The notes: a model not told the origin generated them from the sequence alone. 64,000 nucleotides of DNA from Armatimonadota bacterium (GCA_013314775.1 JABUFB010000020.1:1-64000); one strand, 5' to 3'. Numbered from the stretch's first letter, positions 34,716 to 43,675 are shown. Made by a program: numbers and translations.

Positions 34716-35153
34716 TCAGACAGTCCCGGCAGCACCCACGAGCCCTGTGCTGATTGGGCCGGCCTCGAGCGACCGCTCCACGAAGCGCGCGATCTCAACG
34801 CCCTCGGGAATCGATGTAGCGGACCGGAAATGACCTCGAAGCAGTGCGATGGTGGGATAGCGCGAGACCTCCACGCTCCCCGCCTGGAAGGGCCCGTGAT
34901 TGGTTTCGGAGTACGCCACATGGACAGCCAGCAACCAGACGCTGTCGTTGTCCGCCATCTCCATCAGTTTCACGACCTCTGGAACAATGCGTGCAGAATC
35001 ATTGCACCAGGTTCCGTACACGAGGAGCAACGTCACTGGTTGTTCGATTGACCGGAAGAGCTGCACCAGGTCTTCCGGAGGCTCGTATTTCTCATAACGG
35101 TCGCGGTAACCGGGGGCGCGCAGCAGCCGGAGCGGATCGCAGCAGACCTCCAT
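34716..35153 (-). CDS. Thioredoxin-like protein with a single active-site cysteine
   Basis: A 145-residue cytoplasmic thioredoxin-fold protein. The redox loop reads GTWCNDSARIVPE, so only the first Cys of the usual pair is present (CxDS), and the cis-Pro is in SRYPTIALL. This is the pattern of thioredoxin-family proteins in Bacillota and Armatimonadota often described as thioredoxin family YbbN/ResA-like; a single Cys suits isomerase, glutathionylation or binding roles rather than disulfide reduction. It lies 16 nt behind the Gfo/Idh/MocA gene in a five-gene run. Confidence 0.82.
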   Translation of the reverse strand: MEVCCDPLRLLRAPGYRDRYEKYEPPEDLVQLFRSIEQPVTLLLVYGTWCNDSARIVPEVVKLMEMADNDSVWLLAVHVAYSETNHGPFQAGSVEVSRYPTIALLRGHFRSATSIPEGVEIARFVERSLEAGPISTGLVGAAGTV

Positions 35154-35169
35154 TGGAGCACTTTTCCTC

Positions 35170-36180
35170 CTATGTGTACTGGCTCACGCCGGACGGCACG
35201 AATTGGTCGATCGGTCCGCAGTAATCCTCAGACACAGCGACCGCCAGCCGGAGCGAATGTCGGGCATCCTGCAGGCAGCAGTCGGGCAGCACCCCGGTGC
35301 GCACCGCATCCAGGAACGCCAGGTGTTCGCCCAGTATGCCCCCTGCGACCAGCGCATCCTCCTCCACAGGGGTCTCGGATGCGATTGTATTGTCTGCGTA
35401 GACCCGCTCGCCACGGAACAGCGCCGGGCTGGTGTAGCCATGGCCGACCGTCGACTCCATCATCCGATCCTCGCCCTGCGCCAGGTACAATTCGCGCGAT
35501 ACCCCGGCGCAGACCAGGATTGCCAGGTCAGCGAGAATCCCCGTATCGAACTGTATCCGGACCAGGAGATCTCGCACCCGGGTCTCACCATACCACCGGG
35601 AACGGGTCTCCACCGTGACCACATCTCCGCACAGGAACCGAAGACAGTCCAGCGCGTGAATGCCGGTACCCACGGCGAACTCGGGCTCGGTGCGGCTCTT
35701 GCGGATCATCTCGGCCCGCAGGTAGCGTATGGGGGCGTTCTCGTCCATCCAGTGCTTGAAGCGGCGCAGTCCCGGGACCTGCCGTCGGTTGAAACCGACG
35801 TAGGTGATGGTGCCGTGCTCATCTGCCAGAGCGGCCAGCTTCTCGGACTCCGCGACAGTCACCCCTGGTGGCTTCTCGGTGAAAGTGGGAATGCCGTATG
35901 GCAGAACTTGCGCCAGCACCCCGGCGGACTTCGCGGGATGGACGGTGACGTAGAGCGCCTCCGGCTGGACTTCCGCGATCATCTCATGCAGGTCGGTATA
36001 GACGGCGCTGTACCCGAAGTCCTGCTGGAAAGCCTCGGCTTTCGCGCGGTCCAGGTCGCAGATCGCCTCCAGGGATACGACAGGCTCATCGCTGGTTGAA
36101 AGACGCTTCAGCGCCGGCGAGTGATTGGCGCGGCTGAAGGGCCCCGCGCCGATATGGGCGATGCGGATCGGTTGGCTCAC
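35170..36180 (-). CDS. Gfo/Idh/MocA family oxidoreductase
   Basis: A 336-residue NAD(P)-dependent sugar or cyclitol dehydrogenase-type enzyme. The Rossmann fold begins IRIAHIGAGPFSRANHSP, strand 4 gives TVHPAKSAGV, and the catalytic EKPPGVT carries the family Lys. The C-terminal domain has GTGIHALDCLRFLCG with the usual His-x-x-Asp. It starts at GTG with AGGGGAG 8 nt upstream. Its place between heparinase and a thioredoxin-like gene suggests it oxidises or epimerises a released uronate or amino sugar, which is inference. Confidence 0.92.
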   Translation of the reverse strand: MSQPIRIAHIGAGPFSRANHSPALKRLSTSDEPVVSLEAICDLDRAKAEAFQQDFGYSAVYTDLHEMIAEVQPEALYVTVHPAKSAGVLAQVLPYGIPTFTEKPPGVTVAESEKLAALADEHGTITYVGFNRRQVPGLRRFKHWMDENAPIRYLRAEMIRKSRTEPEFAVGTGIHALDCLRFLCGDVVTVETRSRWYGETRVRDLLVRIQFDTGILADLAILVCAGVSRELYLAQGEDRMMESTVGHGYTSPALFRGERVYADNTIASETPVEEDALVAGGILGEHLAFLDAVRTGVLPDCCLQDARHSLRLAVAVSEDYCGPIDQFVPSGVSQYT

Positions 36181-36215
36181 CTTCGTGGCTCCCCTTGCGG
36201 ACTATTTTGAGCGGA

Positions 36216-38846
36216 TCACGGCTCGTAACGCACGCGGCTCCCACCGATGATGCCGACCTGGCCGGGGACGCCTCTGGCATCCAGTGAGACCACGGCTATG
36301 CGTCCGTCGGTGACGACAGGCCCGAGGGCCTGCTCTGCCCCATCTTCAGCGGAGTTCAGTGCAATCACATCGGCCGAACCGTCCGGGCGAGCCACGCGTA
36401 GGCAATCCCCTGATGGACTTGACAGGAGTGTGTCCACCGACAAGGCAGGCTGCTCCGAAGGCGATGGAGCGAGCACGTACACGTTCCGCACCGGCCCGGC
36501 TGTCTTGTTGCGATACAGTGCCGTGGGCACGGCGCGCCACGGGTAATTCGCCCAGCCCTGCACGGGTTCCTCGGCAATCCCCTTGACCACCTCGACGGTG
36601 AGGTCTGGGCCGGCTCCGACCAGGTCCAGCCGCCGACCATCCGCCACCGCGAAGACTGCACTCCCTTGCGTCTGTGCAGTGTCAGCGTTGATGTGGAAGA
36701 TGGTTTCATACTCGTGCACCGCGTCGTCCTTCGGAGTGAAGCTGTCTACGATTACCCAGTAGTCGGGTTTCACGAACAGTACTTCGCGCCGGTGGGTCAC
36801 CTGGATCTGCCCATCCTTGCCGTAGCCGGTGTCATACACGCCGGATACATAGTCCAGCGAGTCATTGCTGACCCAGGGGTTGTCCAGGGGCTCAAAGGGG
36901 GGCTTGAGCGCGAAGGTCGAGCGGTCTCGACGGCTGTTCTGGTCTTCGCCGTCCACCCGCGCCGTGTTGTGCGCCCGGGTGGACAGTACGTAGCGCCGCC
37001 AGCGGGAGTTGTCGTACATGTAGCTGCCGCCCTCGACGATCCACCAGCGCCCGTGGGCCTGCATGGTGAAGCCCAGCTTATCCTCGTGCTGGTGCCCCGA
37101 ACCGAAAGGACCGGCGTCCAGGAACAGAAACCGGGCGTCGCGGGTCCAATCGCTGCGCATCACGTAGTGTCCTGAGTACGGAAATGCGTAGGAAGTCTCG
37201 GTGGGTCTGTCGCCGTGCGCTCCACGGGTCAGGACCCACTGAAAGTCCGTCCGATGCGGGAAGTAGGTGAACCCCTTCTGGAGCGCGGCGTCAGGCGCTG
37301 TGTGCCCGGAGTCATTGAGCCCCGGCACGCGCCAGTCGGGGCCGGTCGCGTAAAGCAGGTAGTTGTACATCCGCTCCAGAAGGTCTCGGAAATTGCCCGG
37401 CACCTCTTCGGCCCGGGCGTTCGCCAGCATCAGGTCGTAGATGTCACTGTAGTTCCGAAGGACCCACAGGTTGTAGCCCAGGGCCAGTTCGTTCTCCAGG
37501 CCGTCCGGGTAGATCTCCTCCGCCATCTGCGTGTACAGGCGCTGGATGCCGGTGGCGCGCCAGTTATCCGCTTCCCGCATCTCCGGCAGGAGTGTGCCCA
37601 CAATGGTGAGCGCCTTTGACTCGGCGGTCAGCCAGTTCGCCCTGGTGGGCCATTTCAGCAGATGCCGCGCGTGTTCAACCAGGGACTTCAGCACAGTGGT
37701 GAGCGAGTCGGCATCCCAGCACGGCGCGTCTGCCGTGCGCCAGAGAGCATCGATCCATGTGTCTCCCGCACGCACCGCAGTATTCAGGGTCTCCCAGGCG
37801 TAGTGGTAAGGGCCGTTGCCGCTGCCGAACAACAGGAGCGGGGAATCCTCGATCCAGTCCAGCATCATGTCTCTTATCTCGGCAGCGTACTTCTCCTCGA
37901 GAGTGCCAGTGTACGCGTCGGCCAGGTAGTCGAAGAAGAAGTGGCGGTTGAGTGATGCATTCCACTCAATGGTCGCCGCCTCCCCCTTGTCCCTCTGGTT
38001 CGAGGCCCAGTCAATGTCCTCGCCCAGTTCGTATCTCTCCCCGTCGAAGTAGTATACGTGGGCCAGCGTCTCGTCCGCTCGGCCGGTATTGGGGCGCTTC
38101 TCGGGAGGAGCCGGGCGCTCCCACCAGTTGCTGAACCAGCGCACATCGCGGCGCGCCAGGAAGTACTCGCGGAAGCGCTCCTTTGCCGCGGCAATGTCCC
38201 CGGCCTCGACGGCTTCACGCACTCGTTCCAGGCCGGGCCGCGCCAGATCCATCGCCCCGAAGAACTCCTCGTCGGTCATGCGTTGCCCGGTATCGCTCAT
38301 GGTGATCACCCGTACGTCGTCGAGCACCCACACATCCTCCGCAGACGCGCTGGCGCCCTTGTCCCACGCAGAATGCAGTTGCAGGGAGTCAATGTTGTGC
38401 CAGCCGACCGGGTGGCGCACCCGGGCCATCACGCTGAAGGGCAGGAGCACACGCTTCCAGCCGGTCCAGTCCACAGGCAGTGACTGCGCGAAATAGTCCG
38501 GGCCATCCTGGTTGGGATCCTGGGAATCCACGATGATCCAGACGCGGGAGCCCGTGGCTTTCGCGCTGTGCAGCCAGAAGGCCAGGCAATTCCCCCCGGT
38601 CCAGTCGTGCGGAATGGCGCTGCTGGACAAGCCTGCTTGCTCGGAAGGCACCCAGCGGACAGCGCCTGTTCCCTCGCGGAAGGTCTTCGTCTCCTGTTCG
38701 CCACCGCGCCAGACCGAAGCATCGTCGCAAGTGCTGATGACCAGATCACCCTGGGCCAGGCACAGCGAAGCGAACGCCATGATGAAAATGCATGAGGCCG
38801 GTCTGCACCCGATTCTTGGTGACCGATTGGTGAGTTTGCTGTTCAC
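36216..38846 (-). CDS. Heparinase II/III family polysaccharide lyase
   Basis: An 876-residue exported protein: a signal-like N-terminus (about 1-31), a carbohydrate-binding-like beta-sandwich (about 35-185, with WTGGNCLAFWLHSAK and WTGWKRVLLPF), an (alpha/alpha) toroid domain (about 200-560, with LNRHFFFDYLADAY and GPYHYAWETLNTAVR) and a C-terminal heparinase II/III-like beta-sandwich (FGSGHQHEDKLGFTM, EGGSYMYDNSRWRRY, RAHNTARVDGEDQ). The His/Tyr-rich middle motifs fit lyase catalysis on uronic-acid polysaccharides. The start is a GTG 5 nt after the sulfatase stop; an internal ATG at codon 23 is an alternative. Coupling with a sulfatase points to a sulfated glycan. Confidence 0.88.
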   Translation of the reverse strand: MNSKLTNRSPRIGCRPASCIFIMAFASLCLAQGDLVISTCDDASVWRGGEQETKTFREGTGAVRWVPSEQAGLSSSAIPHDWTGGNCLAFWLHSAKATGSRVWIIVDSQDPNQDGPDYFAQSLPVDWTGWKRVLLPFSVMARVRHPVGWHNIDSLQLHSAWDKGASASAEDVWVLDDVRVITMSDTGQRMTDEEFFGAMDLARPGLERVREAVEAGDIAAAKERFREYFLARRDVRWFSNWWERPAPPEKRPNTGRADETLAHVYYFDGERYELGEDIDWASNQRDKGEAATIEWNASLNRHFFFDYLADAYTGTLEEKYAAEIRDMMLDWIEDSPLLLFGSGNGPYHYAWETLNTAVRAGDTWIDALWRTADAPCWDADSLTTVLKSLVEHARHLLKWPTRANWLTAESKALTIVGTLLPEMREADNWRATGIQRLYTQMAEEIYPDGLENELALGYNLWVLRNYSDIYDLMLANARAEEVPGNFRDLLERMYNYLLYATGPDWRVPGLNDSGHTAPDAALQKGFTYFPHRTDFQWVLTRGAHGDRPTETSYAFPYSGHYVMRSDWTRDARFLFLDAGPFGSGHQHEDKLGFTMQAHGRWWIVEGGSYMYDNSRWRRYVLSTRAHNTARVDGEDQNSRRDRSTFALKPPFEPLDNPWVSNDSLDYVSGVYDTGYGKDGQIQVTHRREVLFVKPDYWVIVDSFTPKDDAVHEYETIFHINADTAQTQGSAVFAVADGRRLDLVGAGPDLTVEVVKGIAEEPVQGWANYPWRAVPTALYRNKTAGPVRNVYVLAPSPSEQPALSVDTLLSSPSGDCLRVARPDGSADVIALNSAEDGAEQALGPVVTDGRIAVVSLDARGVPGQVGIIGGSRVRYEP

Positions 38847-38851
38847 GGAGT

Positions 38852-40147
38852 TCAGTTCGGCTCCCCTCTGAGTTCCCGCGCTGCCTGTTCGGGAGTGGGC
38901 GGCCAGTCCCCCTGAAGCAGTAGGTCGCCGCTATCTTGCATCCAGGCCTCCACCCTGCCGCGCAGGTCATCAAGGATTTCTGCACTGCCCGGATCGCGTG
39001 CAATGTTCCGCGTTTCCAGCGGACCGGCGCGCAGGTCATACAACTCTTCCGCCGGCCTGCGCGCTCCGTAGTACTCCTCGCGCATCTCGGCCCCGGCAGG
39101 ACCATTCCAGATATCAAGCGGGATATACACCAGTGGCCGGTCGCCGAAATTGCGGATGTACTTGTGGGTCTGTGTTCGGACCGCGCGCATCGGATTGTAC
39201 TTGTCGTGCCAGGTCATCTCACAGAAGATGCTGTCCCGCGGCTCGTACTCGGTGCCATCGAGAAGCCCACGAAAGCTGCGGCCATCCGCGTCGGGAATTG
39301 GGCTTTCTCCAATCAGGTCGAGGATCGTGGGTGAAAAATCGCAGTTCGACAGCAAGGCATCGCACCGCCGACCGCCCTCGATCCTGCCCGGCTGATGGAT
39401 CGCGAGGGTGGTCTTCGTGCCAGGATCGTAGCACGTGCCCTTCGCCCGGGGCATCGCGGTCCCGTGGTCGGTGGTGAAGATCAGGAGAGTGTTGTCCGCG
39501 AGGCCAGTCTCTTTCAGGCAGTCGCGCACGCGCCCCACATGCTCGTCCAGATGCCGGATCATACCGTGCAAGCCCGCGCAGTCCTCGCGGATTCCAGGCC
39601 GGTCGGGCAGCCAGTAGGGAACTTCCAGCGTCTCCGGATCATCCCGCGGGTAGCCTTCTGTGTCGAAGGGCCGGTGGGGTTCGAAGGTCCCCATGCAGGC
39701 GAAGAACGGTTTCGAATCGCCGGATGCCGCGCGCCGGCGCAGGAACTCACATGTCGCGGGACCTGACTGCGCAGCTGCATTGCCTTTGACATAGGTGTCG
39801 TAGCCCAGCGTTGATGGGTGGTCGGTGGTCTCGTGCTGGACGCCGAACAGGTGGGTGGAGTACCCGGCATCGCGCAGGCGCATCTGAAGCGTGATCTGGC
39901 CGGGGCTGTAGCGCCAACCCAGGTGAGCCAGGCCGATGAGACCGTTATTGTGAGGGTACAGCCCGGTGAAAATGCTGCCCCGGCTGGGTGTGCATTGCGC
40001 GGCAGTGCAGTGGTAGTTGGTGAACCAGACGCCGTCGCGACCGATAGAGTCAATGTGGGGCGTATCCACGGGCGCACCGTACAGGCTGCAATGCTGGCCC
40101 AGATCGTGGCAGATGATCATCAGGATATTGGGACGATCAGGCGACAT
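38852..40147 (-). CDS. Type I sulfatase
   Basis: A 431-residue sulfatase of the alkaline-phosphatase superfamily. The formylglycine motif is CTPSRGSIFTG with Cys52, so activity needs anSME or FGE maturation, neither of which is in this window. The metal site begins IICHDLGQH (His instead of the first Asp, common in the N-sulfoglucosamine/heparan-type branch) and continues FTTDHGT. There is no signal peptide, so the enzyme is predicted cytoplasmic and would act on imported oligosaccharides, unlike most outer-acting sulfatases. GGAGG is 8 nt before the ATG. It is first in the operon with heparinase, Gfo/Idh/MocA, thioredoxin-like and YhhN genes. Confidence 0.93.
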   Translation of the reverse strand: MSPDRPNILMIICHDLGQHCSLYGAPVDTPHIDSIGRDGVWFTNYHCTAAQCTPSRGSIFTGLYPHNNGLIGLAHLGWRYSPGQITLQMRLRDAGYSTHLFGVQHETTDHPSTLGYDTYVKGNAAAQSGPATCEFLRRRAASGDSKPFFACMGTFEPHRPFDTEGYPRDDPETLEVPYWLPDRPGIREDCAGLHGMIRHLDEHVGRVRDCLKETGLADNTLLIFTTDHGTAMPRAKGTCYDPGTKTTLAIHQPGRIEGGRRCDALLSNCDFSPTILDLIGESPIPDADGRSFRGLLDGTEYEPRDSIFCEMTWHDKYNPMRAVRTQTHKYIRNFGDRPLVYIPLDIWNGPAGAEMREEYYGARRPAEELYDLRAGPLETRNIARDPGSAEILDDLRGRVEAWMQDSGDLLLQGDWPPTPEQAARELRGEPN

Positions 40148-40210
40148 GTCGCACACCTCCTCGCACGGGAAGGGTTCGACGGGAAATCGGGGCAGACCTT
40201 TGGCGCAAAT

Positions 40211-40237
40211 GAAACACCCTCCCGGTGTGGGAGGGTG
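40211..40237 (-). terminator. Rho-independent terminator before the sulfatase operon
   Basis: A perfect 9-bp stem, CACCCTCCC/GGGAGGGTG (40215-40223 with 40229-40237), a 5-nt loop, then GTTTCATTT on the minus strand. It ends the cysS-40266 unit and separates it from the sulfatase operon. Confidence 0.75.
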
Positions 40238-40265
40238 CATTCCGTACTTGCCAATGGTCCGAGCG

Positions 40266-41258
40266 CTATGCCACCGGCAGGTCCTTTACCGTGAGCAGGC
40301 CCGGCTTGGCCTCGACGGTCAAACGCAGAATCTTTGCCGTGCAGCCGGCGGTCGCCGTGTCGCCAAAGATGCCGTTCTCAATGCGCATGTTCACCGGCGG
40401 GTCGCCGTCAATCTCAATTTCATCCCGCGGATCCGCTTCGCCGTGGGTCATGCGGCAGACGAGATGGATCTCCTTGCCATCCGGGCCCGCCACACGTGCT
40501 TCCTGGTGGCTGCCCATGACTTGCCCCGGCTCGATAGTGAAATGCTCGGTGCCTGTCTGCTCCGTAGCAATCACGGGAGCGATGGTCTCATCCACCGACA
40601 CCGGCGCCCATCCCAACCCGGCGGCCAGCATCGCTGCCGACTCAGCCAGCCCGACGTGCCCCACGAGCCCCTGGTCTGCGAGTTGGCGGTACTCTTCGGG
40701 GCTCATCGCCGAGCCCACTTTCCTCTGCAATTGCGGTCGGCGCAGGGATACGTTGACGATGCGGCGCGCGGTGACCCTGCGAATATTCAGCGATGGCCGG
40801 CAGAGCAACAGGGGCAGCAAGTCCAGGAGGAGGCCGGGGTTGATGCCCGTGCCCACCACTGTGACGCCCCGGTCTTTCGCTCTCGCATCGATCTCATCCG
40901 CGAGATCAGGCGAACGCAGCCAGGGCCAGTTGAGCTGCTCCGAGGTGGATACTACGTTCAGCCCTCGGTCGACGCAGAGCAGGATTTGGTCGGCGATGTC
41001 TGGCAGGAAAGATCCCGTGGCCAGGACCACCACATCTGCACCTTCACCGTTTTCCGCGTCAGTGATTGCTGACTCAAGGTCGGGACGCACAAACACTGCA
41101 TCCAGCTCGGGCCGAATCAGCACCTGCCCCAGGGGACAGCCGCAGAGCTTCGGGTCGATGTCCGCCGCGGCAACAGGCCGGGCGATGCGTTCGTCAACAG
41201 TTGCGGCAAGTATCTGCAGACCGATGGGTCCCAGACCCGTGTGAATACTGCGAATCAT
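40266..41258 (-). CDS. NAD(P)H-dependent amine dehydrogenase-like (2,4-diaminopentanoate dehydrogenase family)
   Basis: A 330-residue Rossmann-fold enzyme resembling DapB-like reductases and especially 2,4-diaminopentanoate dehydrogenase (Ord) of ornithine fermentation. The N-terminus GLGPIGLQILAATV binds the nucleotide. STSEQLNWPW and VVGTGINPGLLLDLLP are family landmarks, as are VNVSLRRPQLQRKVG and GLVGHVGLAES. No ornithine racemase, OraE/S or Ort genes are nearby, so the substrate may differ. GGAGGAG lies 10 nt before the ATG. It follows cysS by 29 nt and probably shares its transcript, ended by the hairpin at 40211. Confidence 0.8.
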   Translation of the reverse strand: MIRSIHTGLGPIGLQILAATVDERIARPVAAADIDPKLCGCPLGQVLIRPELDAVFVRPDLESAITDAENGEGADVVVLATGSFLPDIADQILLCVDRGLNVVSTSEQLNWPWLRSPDLADEIDARAKDRGVTVVGTGINPGLLLDLLPLLLCRPSLNIRRVTARRIVNVSLRRPQLQRKVGSAMSPEEYRQLADQGLVGHVGLAESAAMLAAGLGWAPVSVDETIAPVIATEQTGTEHFTIEPGQVMGSHQEARVAGPDGKEIHLVCRMTHGEADPRDEIEIDGDPPVNMRIENGIFGDTATAGCTAKILRLTVEAKPGLLTVKDLPVA

Positions 41259-41287
41259 TGCCCGCTCACTCCTCCGGGTCTCACCGA

Positions 41288-42694
41288 TTAGTGCTGCCGG
41301 CGCCAGATAGTGCCCTCGGCAGTGTCCTCGATGATGATGCCCCGCTCCGCAAGAAGGTCGCGGATCTTGTCGGCCCGGGCGAAGTCACGGTTCTTGCGGG
41401 CTTCGCCGCGCTCCGCGACAAGGGCATCAATCTCGGCATCATCTTCCGATGATTCTTCAGACAGCGCGGGGCCCATGAACCCCAAGACGCCATCCATCTT
41501 CGCCAGCGTAGTCAGCACCGCGCTCCGGTCCCCCTCGCGGAGATCCTCGATGCGCGGGTTCAGTTCCTTCAATATCTCGAAAGCCGCGCCCACGGCGCCG
41601 GGGACATTGAGGTCATCGTCCATGGCTTCCTCGAAATGCTGCATGGCCTTGGCCAGCACATCCGAGACCTCCGGTGTCTGGCCTGCCGCCAGCGGCAGCT
41701 TGCGCAGGCGGTCCACGAAGGTCTTCAGGCGCTCCAGCGCTGCCCTGCTCTGTTCCAGACCCTCGAGGGTAAAGTTCAGCTGCTTGCGATAATGCGCGGT
41801 CAGCAACTGGTGCCTGATGGCCATGGGCTCAAAGCCCTGCTTGAGCAGATCGCGCAGGGTGTAGAAATTGCCCAGCGATTTGGACATCTTCGTCCCGTCC
41901 ACCAGCAGGTGAGCCGAGTGCACCCAGTAGCGCACGAAAGGCTTGCCAGTGGCTGCCTCGCTCTGCGCGATCTCGTTTTCGTGGTGCGGGAAAAGCAGGT
42001 CCACGCCGCCGTTATGGATGTCGATGGTGGGCCCCAGGTACTTCATGGACATGGCTGAGCACTCGATATGCCAGCCGGGCCTGCCCTTGCCCCAGGGGCT
42101 GTCCCAGGACGGCTCATCTGGCTCTTTCTGTGCTTTCCAGAGCACGAAATCGCTGGCTTCCTCCCGCTCGTACTCGTCTTCAAGGCGGCCGAAGCTGCTA
42201 TCTCGCGCAGATGACCCGGCCTCCACCCCCGACAGCCGACCGTAACCCTCGAAACTGGAGATGTCGAAATACACGCTGCCCTCGGCGACATACGCGTGTC
42301 CGCGCTCGATGAGGGTCCGGACAAGGTCGATCATCTCGGGAATATGCTCAGTGGCGCGCGGATACTTCCAGGCGGGCTCGATGTTCAGGGCCGCGAGGTC
42401 CTCACGGAAAGCCTCTTCATAGCGCCGGGTGAAGTCCTGCAAGGGGATGCCCTCGCGGCGCGCGCCGTTGATGGTCTTGTCGTCCACGTCGGTGATGTTC
42501 ATCACCTGGCGGGTCTCGTAGCCCCGGTAGCGCAGCCAGCGGCAGAGGATGTCGCCGAACATGAAGGCCCGGAAGTTTCCGATGTGCGGGAAGTCGTACA
42601 CCGTCGGTCCGCAGCTGTAGATGAGCACCTTGTCATCATGCAGCGGCTCGAAGTCCTCAAGGCGGCGCGAGAGGGAGTTGTAGAGCTTCAGCAT
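41288..42694 (-). CDS. cysS: Cysteinyl-tRNA synthetase
   Basis: A 468-residue class I aminoacyl-tRNA synthetase charging tRNA-Cys. The HIGH-type motif is PHIGN (36-40), the KMSKS loop is in VDGTKMSKSLGN (about 264-275), and the catalytic-zinc ligands are Cys28 (SCGPTVYD), GWHIECS and FPHHENE. The length and the DALR-like C-terminal helices are normal. AGGAGG precedes the ATG. There is no T-box or other leader in the short upstream gap. Confidence 0.97.
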   Translation of the reverse strand: MLKLYNSLSRRLEDFEPLHDDKVLIYSCGPTVYDFPHIGNFRAFMFGDILCRWLRYRGYETRQVMNITDVDDKTINGARREGIPLQDFTRRYEEAFREDLAALNIEPAWKYPRATEHIPEMIDLVRTLIERGHAYVAEGSVYFDISSFEGYGRLSGVEAGSSARDSSFGRLEDEYEREEASDFVLWKAQKEPDEPSWDSPWGKGRPGWHIECSAMSMKYLGPTIDIHNGGVDLLFPHHENEIAQSEAATGKPFVRYWVHSAHLLVDGTKMSKSLGNFYTLRDLLKQGFEPMAIRHQLLTAHYRKQLNFTLEGLEQSRAALERLKTFVDRLRKLPLAAGQTPEVSDVLAKAMQHFEEAMDDDLNVPGAVGAAFEILKELNPRIEDLREGDRSAVLTTLAKMDGVLGFMGPALSEESSEDDAEIDALVAERGEARKNRDFARADKIRDLLAERGIIIEDTAEGTIWRRQH

Positions 42695-42754
42695 TCCGTG
42701 CCTCCTGGCTGACCTGCGGGGGCTATGCAATCGTCCTGCCCCGTGATGGCGTGC

Positions 42755-42787
42755 AAAGAGAAAGCGGAGGCTTTCGCTGGCCTCCGC
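42755..42787 (-). terminator. Rho-independent terminator of the tatA-42813 unit
   Basis: An 8-bp stem, GCGGAGGC/GCCTCCGC (42764-42771 with 42780-42787), an 8-nt loop, followed on the minus strand by TTTCTCTTT. It lies 26 nt after the stop of the 42813 gene. Confidence 0.8.
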
Positions 42788-42812
42788 CCCATGCTCCCAC
42801 TACGGCGCTCTC

Positions 42813-43358
42813 CTAGGGGGCGAGCTTGCCGGAGATGACAGAGACGAACTTGCGGACGGTGGTGCGGTGCTGGGAGCTCTGGGCTTTGGTCATCGTCACC
42901 TCGCACAGATACTTCCCGCGCGTACAGCAGCCCAGACTGATCGATCCAAGGGTACCTACGAAGGCCTTGTCCTTGATAGTCGTGCAGACGATCAACGGCT
43001 TCGCCTTGCGGCTCTCGGAGAGCTTCGCGGCGTAGAGATTGCTCGCCGCGGCCTTGCTTGCCAGCTCATACACGTCCACCGTCACATACTGCCCGGTGGA
43101 TGCGTTACGGTACATCCGTTGTGCGAAAGCCACGATGCCTTTGCTCTGCAACTCCTCCACAGCGCCGTCGTAGGCGTCGTAGCTGGTCTTGCTGCCCATC
43201 CGTCCTGACCGGGTGCTGTCGGCCATGATGCTCCAACCGGGAGCAATGGAGGCCGCCGGCAGCGCGCCCAGGCACGTAACTGCCTTCGCCTCGCGCGCAA
43301 GAGCAAACAATGCCAGCGCGACGGCGGCGTACGTAAGTATCCGGGATGCCAGTGACAT
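42813..43358 (-). CDS. Exported protein, DUF6599-like
   Basis: A 181-residue secreted protein with signal peptide MSLASRILTYAAVALALFAL, cleaved near AKA. The mature part has a beta-alpha-beta character: KTSYDAYDGAVEELQSKG, VTVDVYELASKAAASNLYAAKL and KAFVGTLGSISLGCCTRGKYLCEV. It resembles the DUF6599 group of secreted proteins; no function is known. The ATG at 43358 gives the best signal peptide; a GTG at 43391 overlapping the tatA stop is possible. It is cotranscribed with tatA, and a Sec rather than a Tat signal is seen (no twin arginine). Confidence 0.78.
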   Translation of the reverse strand: MSLASRILTYAAVALALFALAREAKAVTCLGALPAASIAPGWSIMADSTRSGRMGSKTSYDAYDGAVEELQSKGIVAFAQRMYRNASTGQYVTVDVYELASKAAASNLYAAKLSESRKAKPLIVCTTIKDKAFVGTLGSISLGCCTRGKYLCEVTMTKAQSSQHRTTVRKFVSVISGKLAP

Positions 43359-43390
43359 CAGATTGCCCCGCAGATTCCGACTGGCCGTCA

Positions 43391-43591
43391 CTAGGCGTGC
43401 TTCTCCTGTTCGCTCTCTCGGTCAGGGTCGGCGAGTTCCCTGAGTTCATCAGTGGCCTGCTGCGAGATCTTGCGGAACTCGCGCAGCCCCTGTCCCACGC
43501 CGCGCATGATCTCGGGTATCTTCCGGCCGCCGAACAAGATCAGGACGATGACCAGTATGACAATGAGCTCTTGTGGTCCGAGACCGAACAT
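43391..43591 (-). CDS. tatA: Twin-arginine translocase subunit TatA/E
   Basis: A 66-residue TatA-family protein that forms the membrane-weakening pore for export of folded proteins. It has one N-terminal helix (ELIVILVIVLILFG), the hinge FGGRKIPEIMRGVG and an amphipathic helix GLREFRKIS, followed by a charged tail. AAGGAG precedes the ATG. tatC is not in the window. The gene has its own promoter (43633-43660). Confidence 0.95.
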   Translation of the reverse strand: MFGLGPQELIVILVIVLILFGGRKIPEIMRGVGQGLREFRKISQQATDELRELADPDRESEQEKHA

Positions 43592-43632
43592 GGTCTACTC
43601 CTTGGGCGAGTCTCCCCGCACTTGTCCTGTAC

Positions 43633-43660
43633 ATTGTAGCATAACGACGCACGCAGACAA
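43633..43660 (-). promoter_or_regulatory. Sigma-70 promoter for tatA
   Basis: On the minus strand TTGTCT (43660-43655), 16 nt, TACAAT (43638-43633), about 42 nt before the tatA ATG. Confidence 0.6.
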
Positions 43661-43675
43661 ATGGTTCGCGTGGGG

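Noticed and set aside
38852-40147. His-Asp instead of Asp-Asp at the first sulfatase metal motif as a defect
   Set aside because: The CHDLG form is common in the heparan/N-sulfoglucosamine-type branch, and the formylglycine motif is intact.
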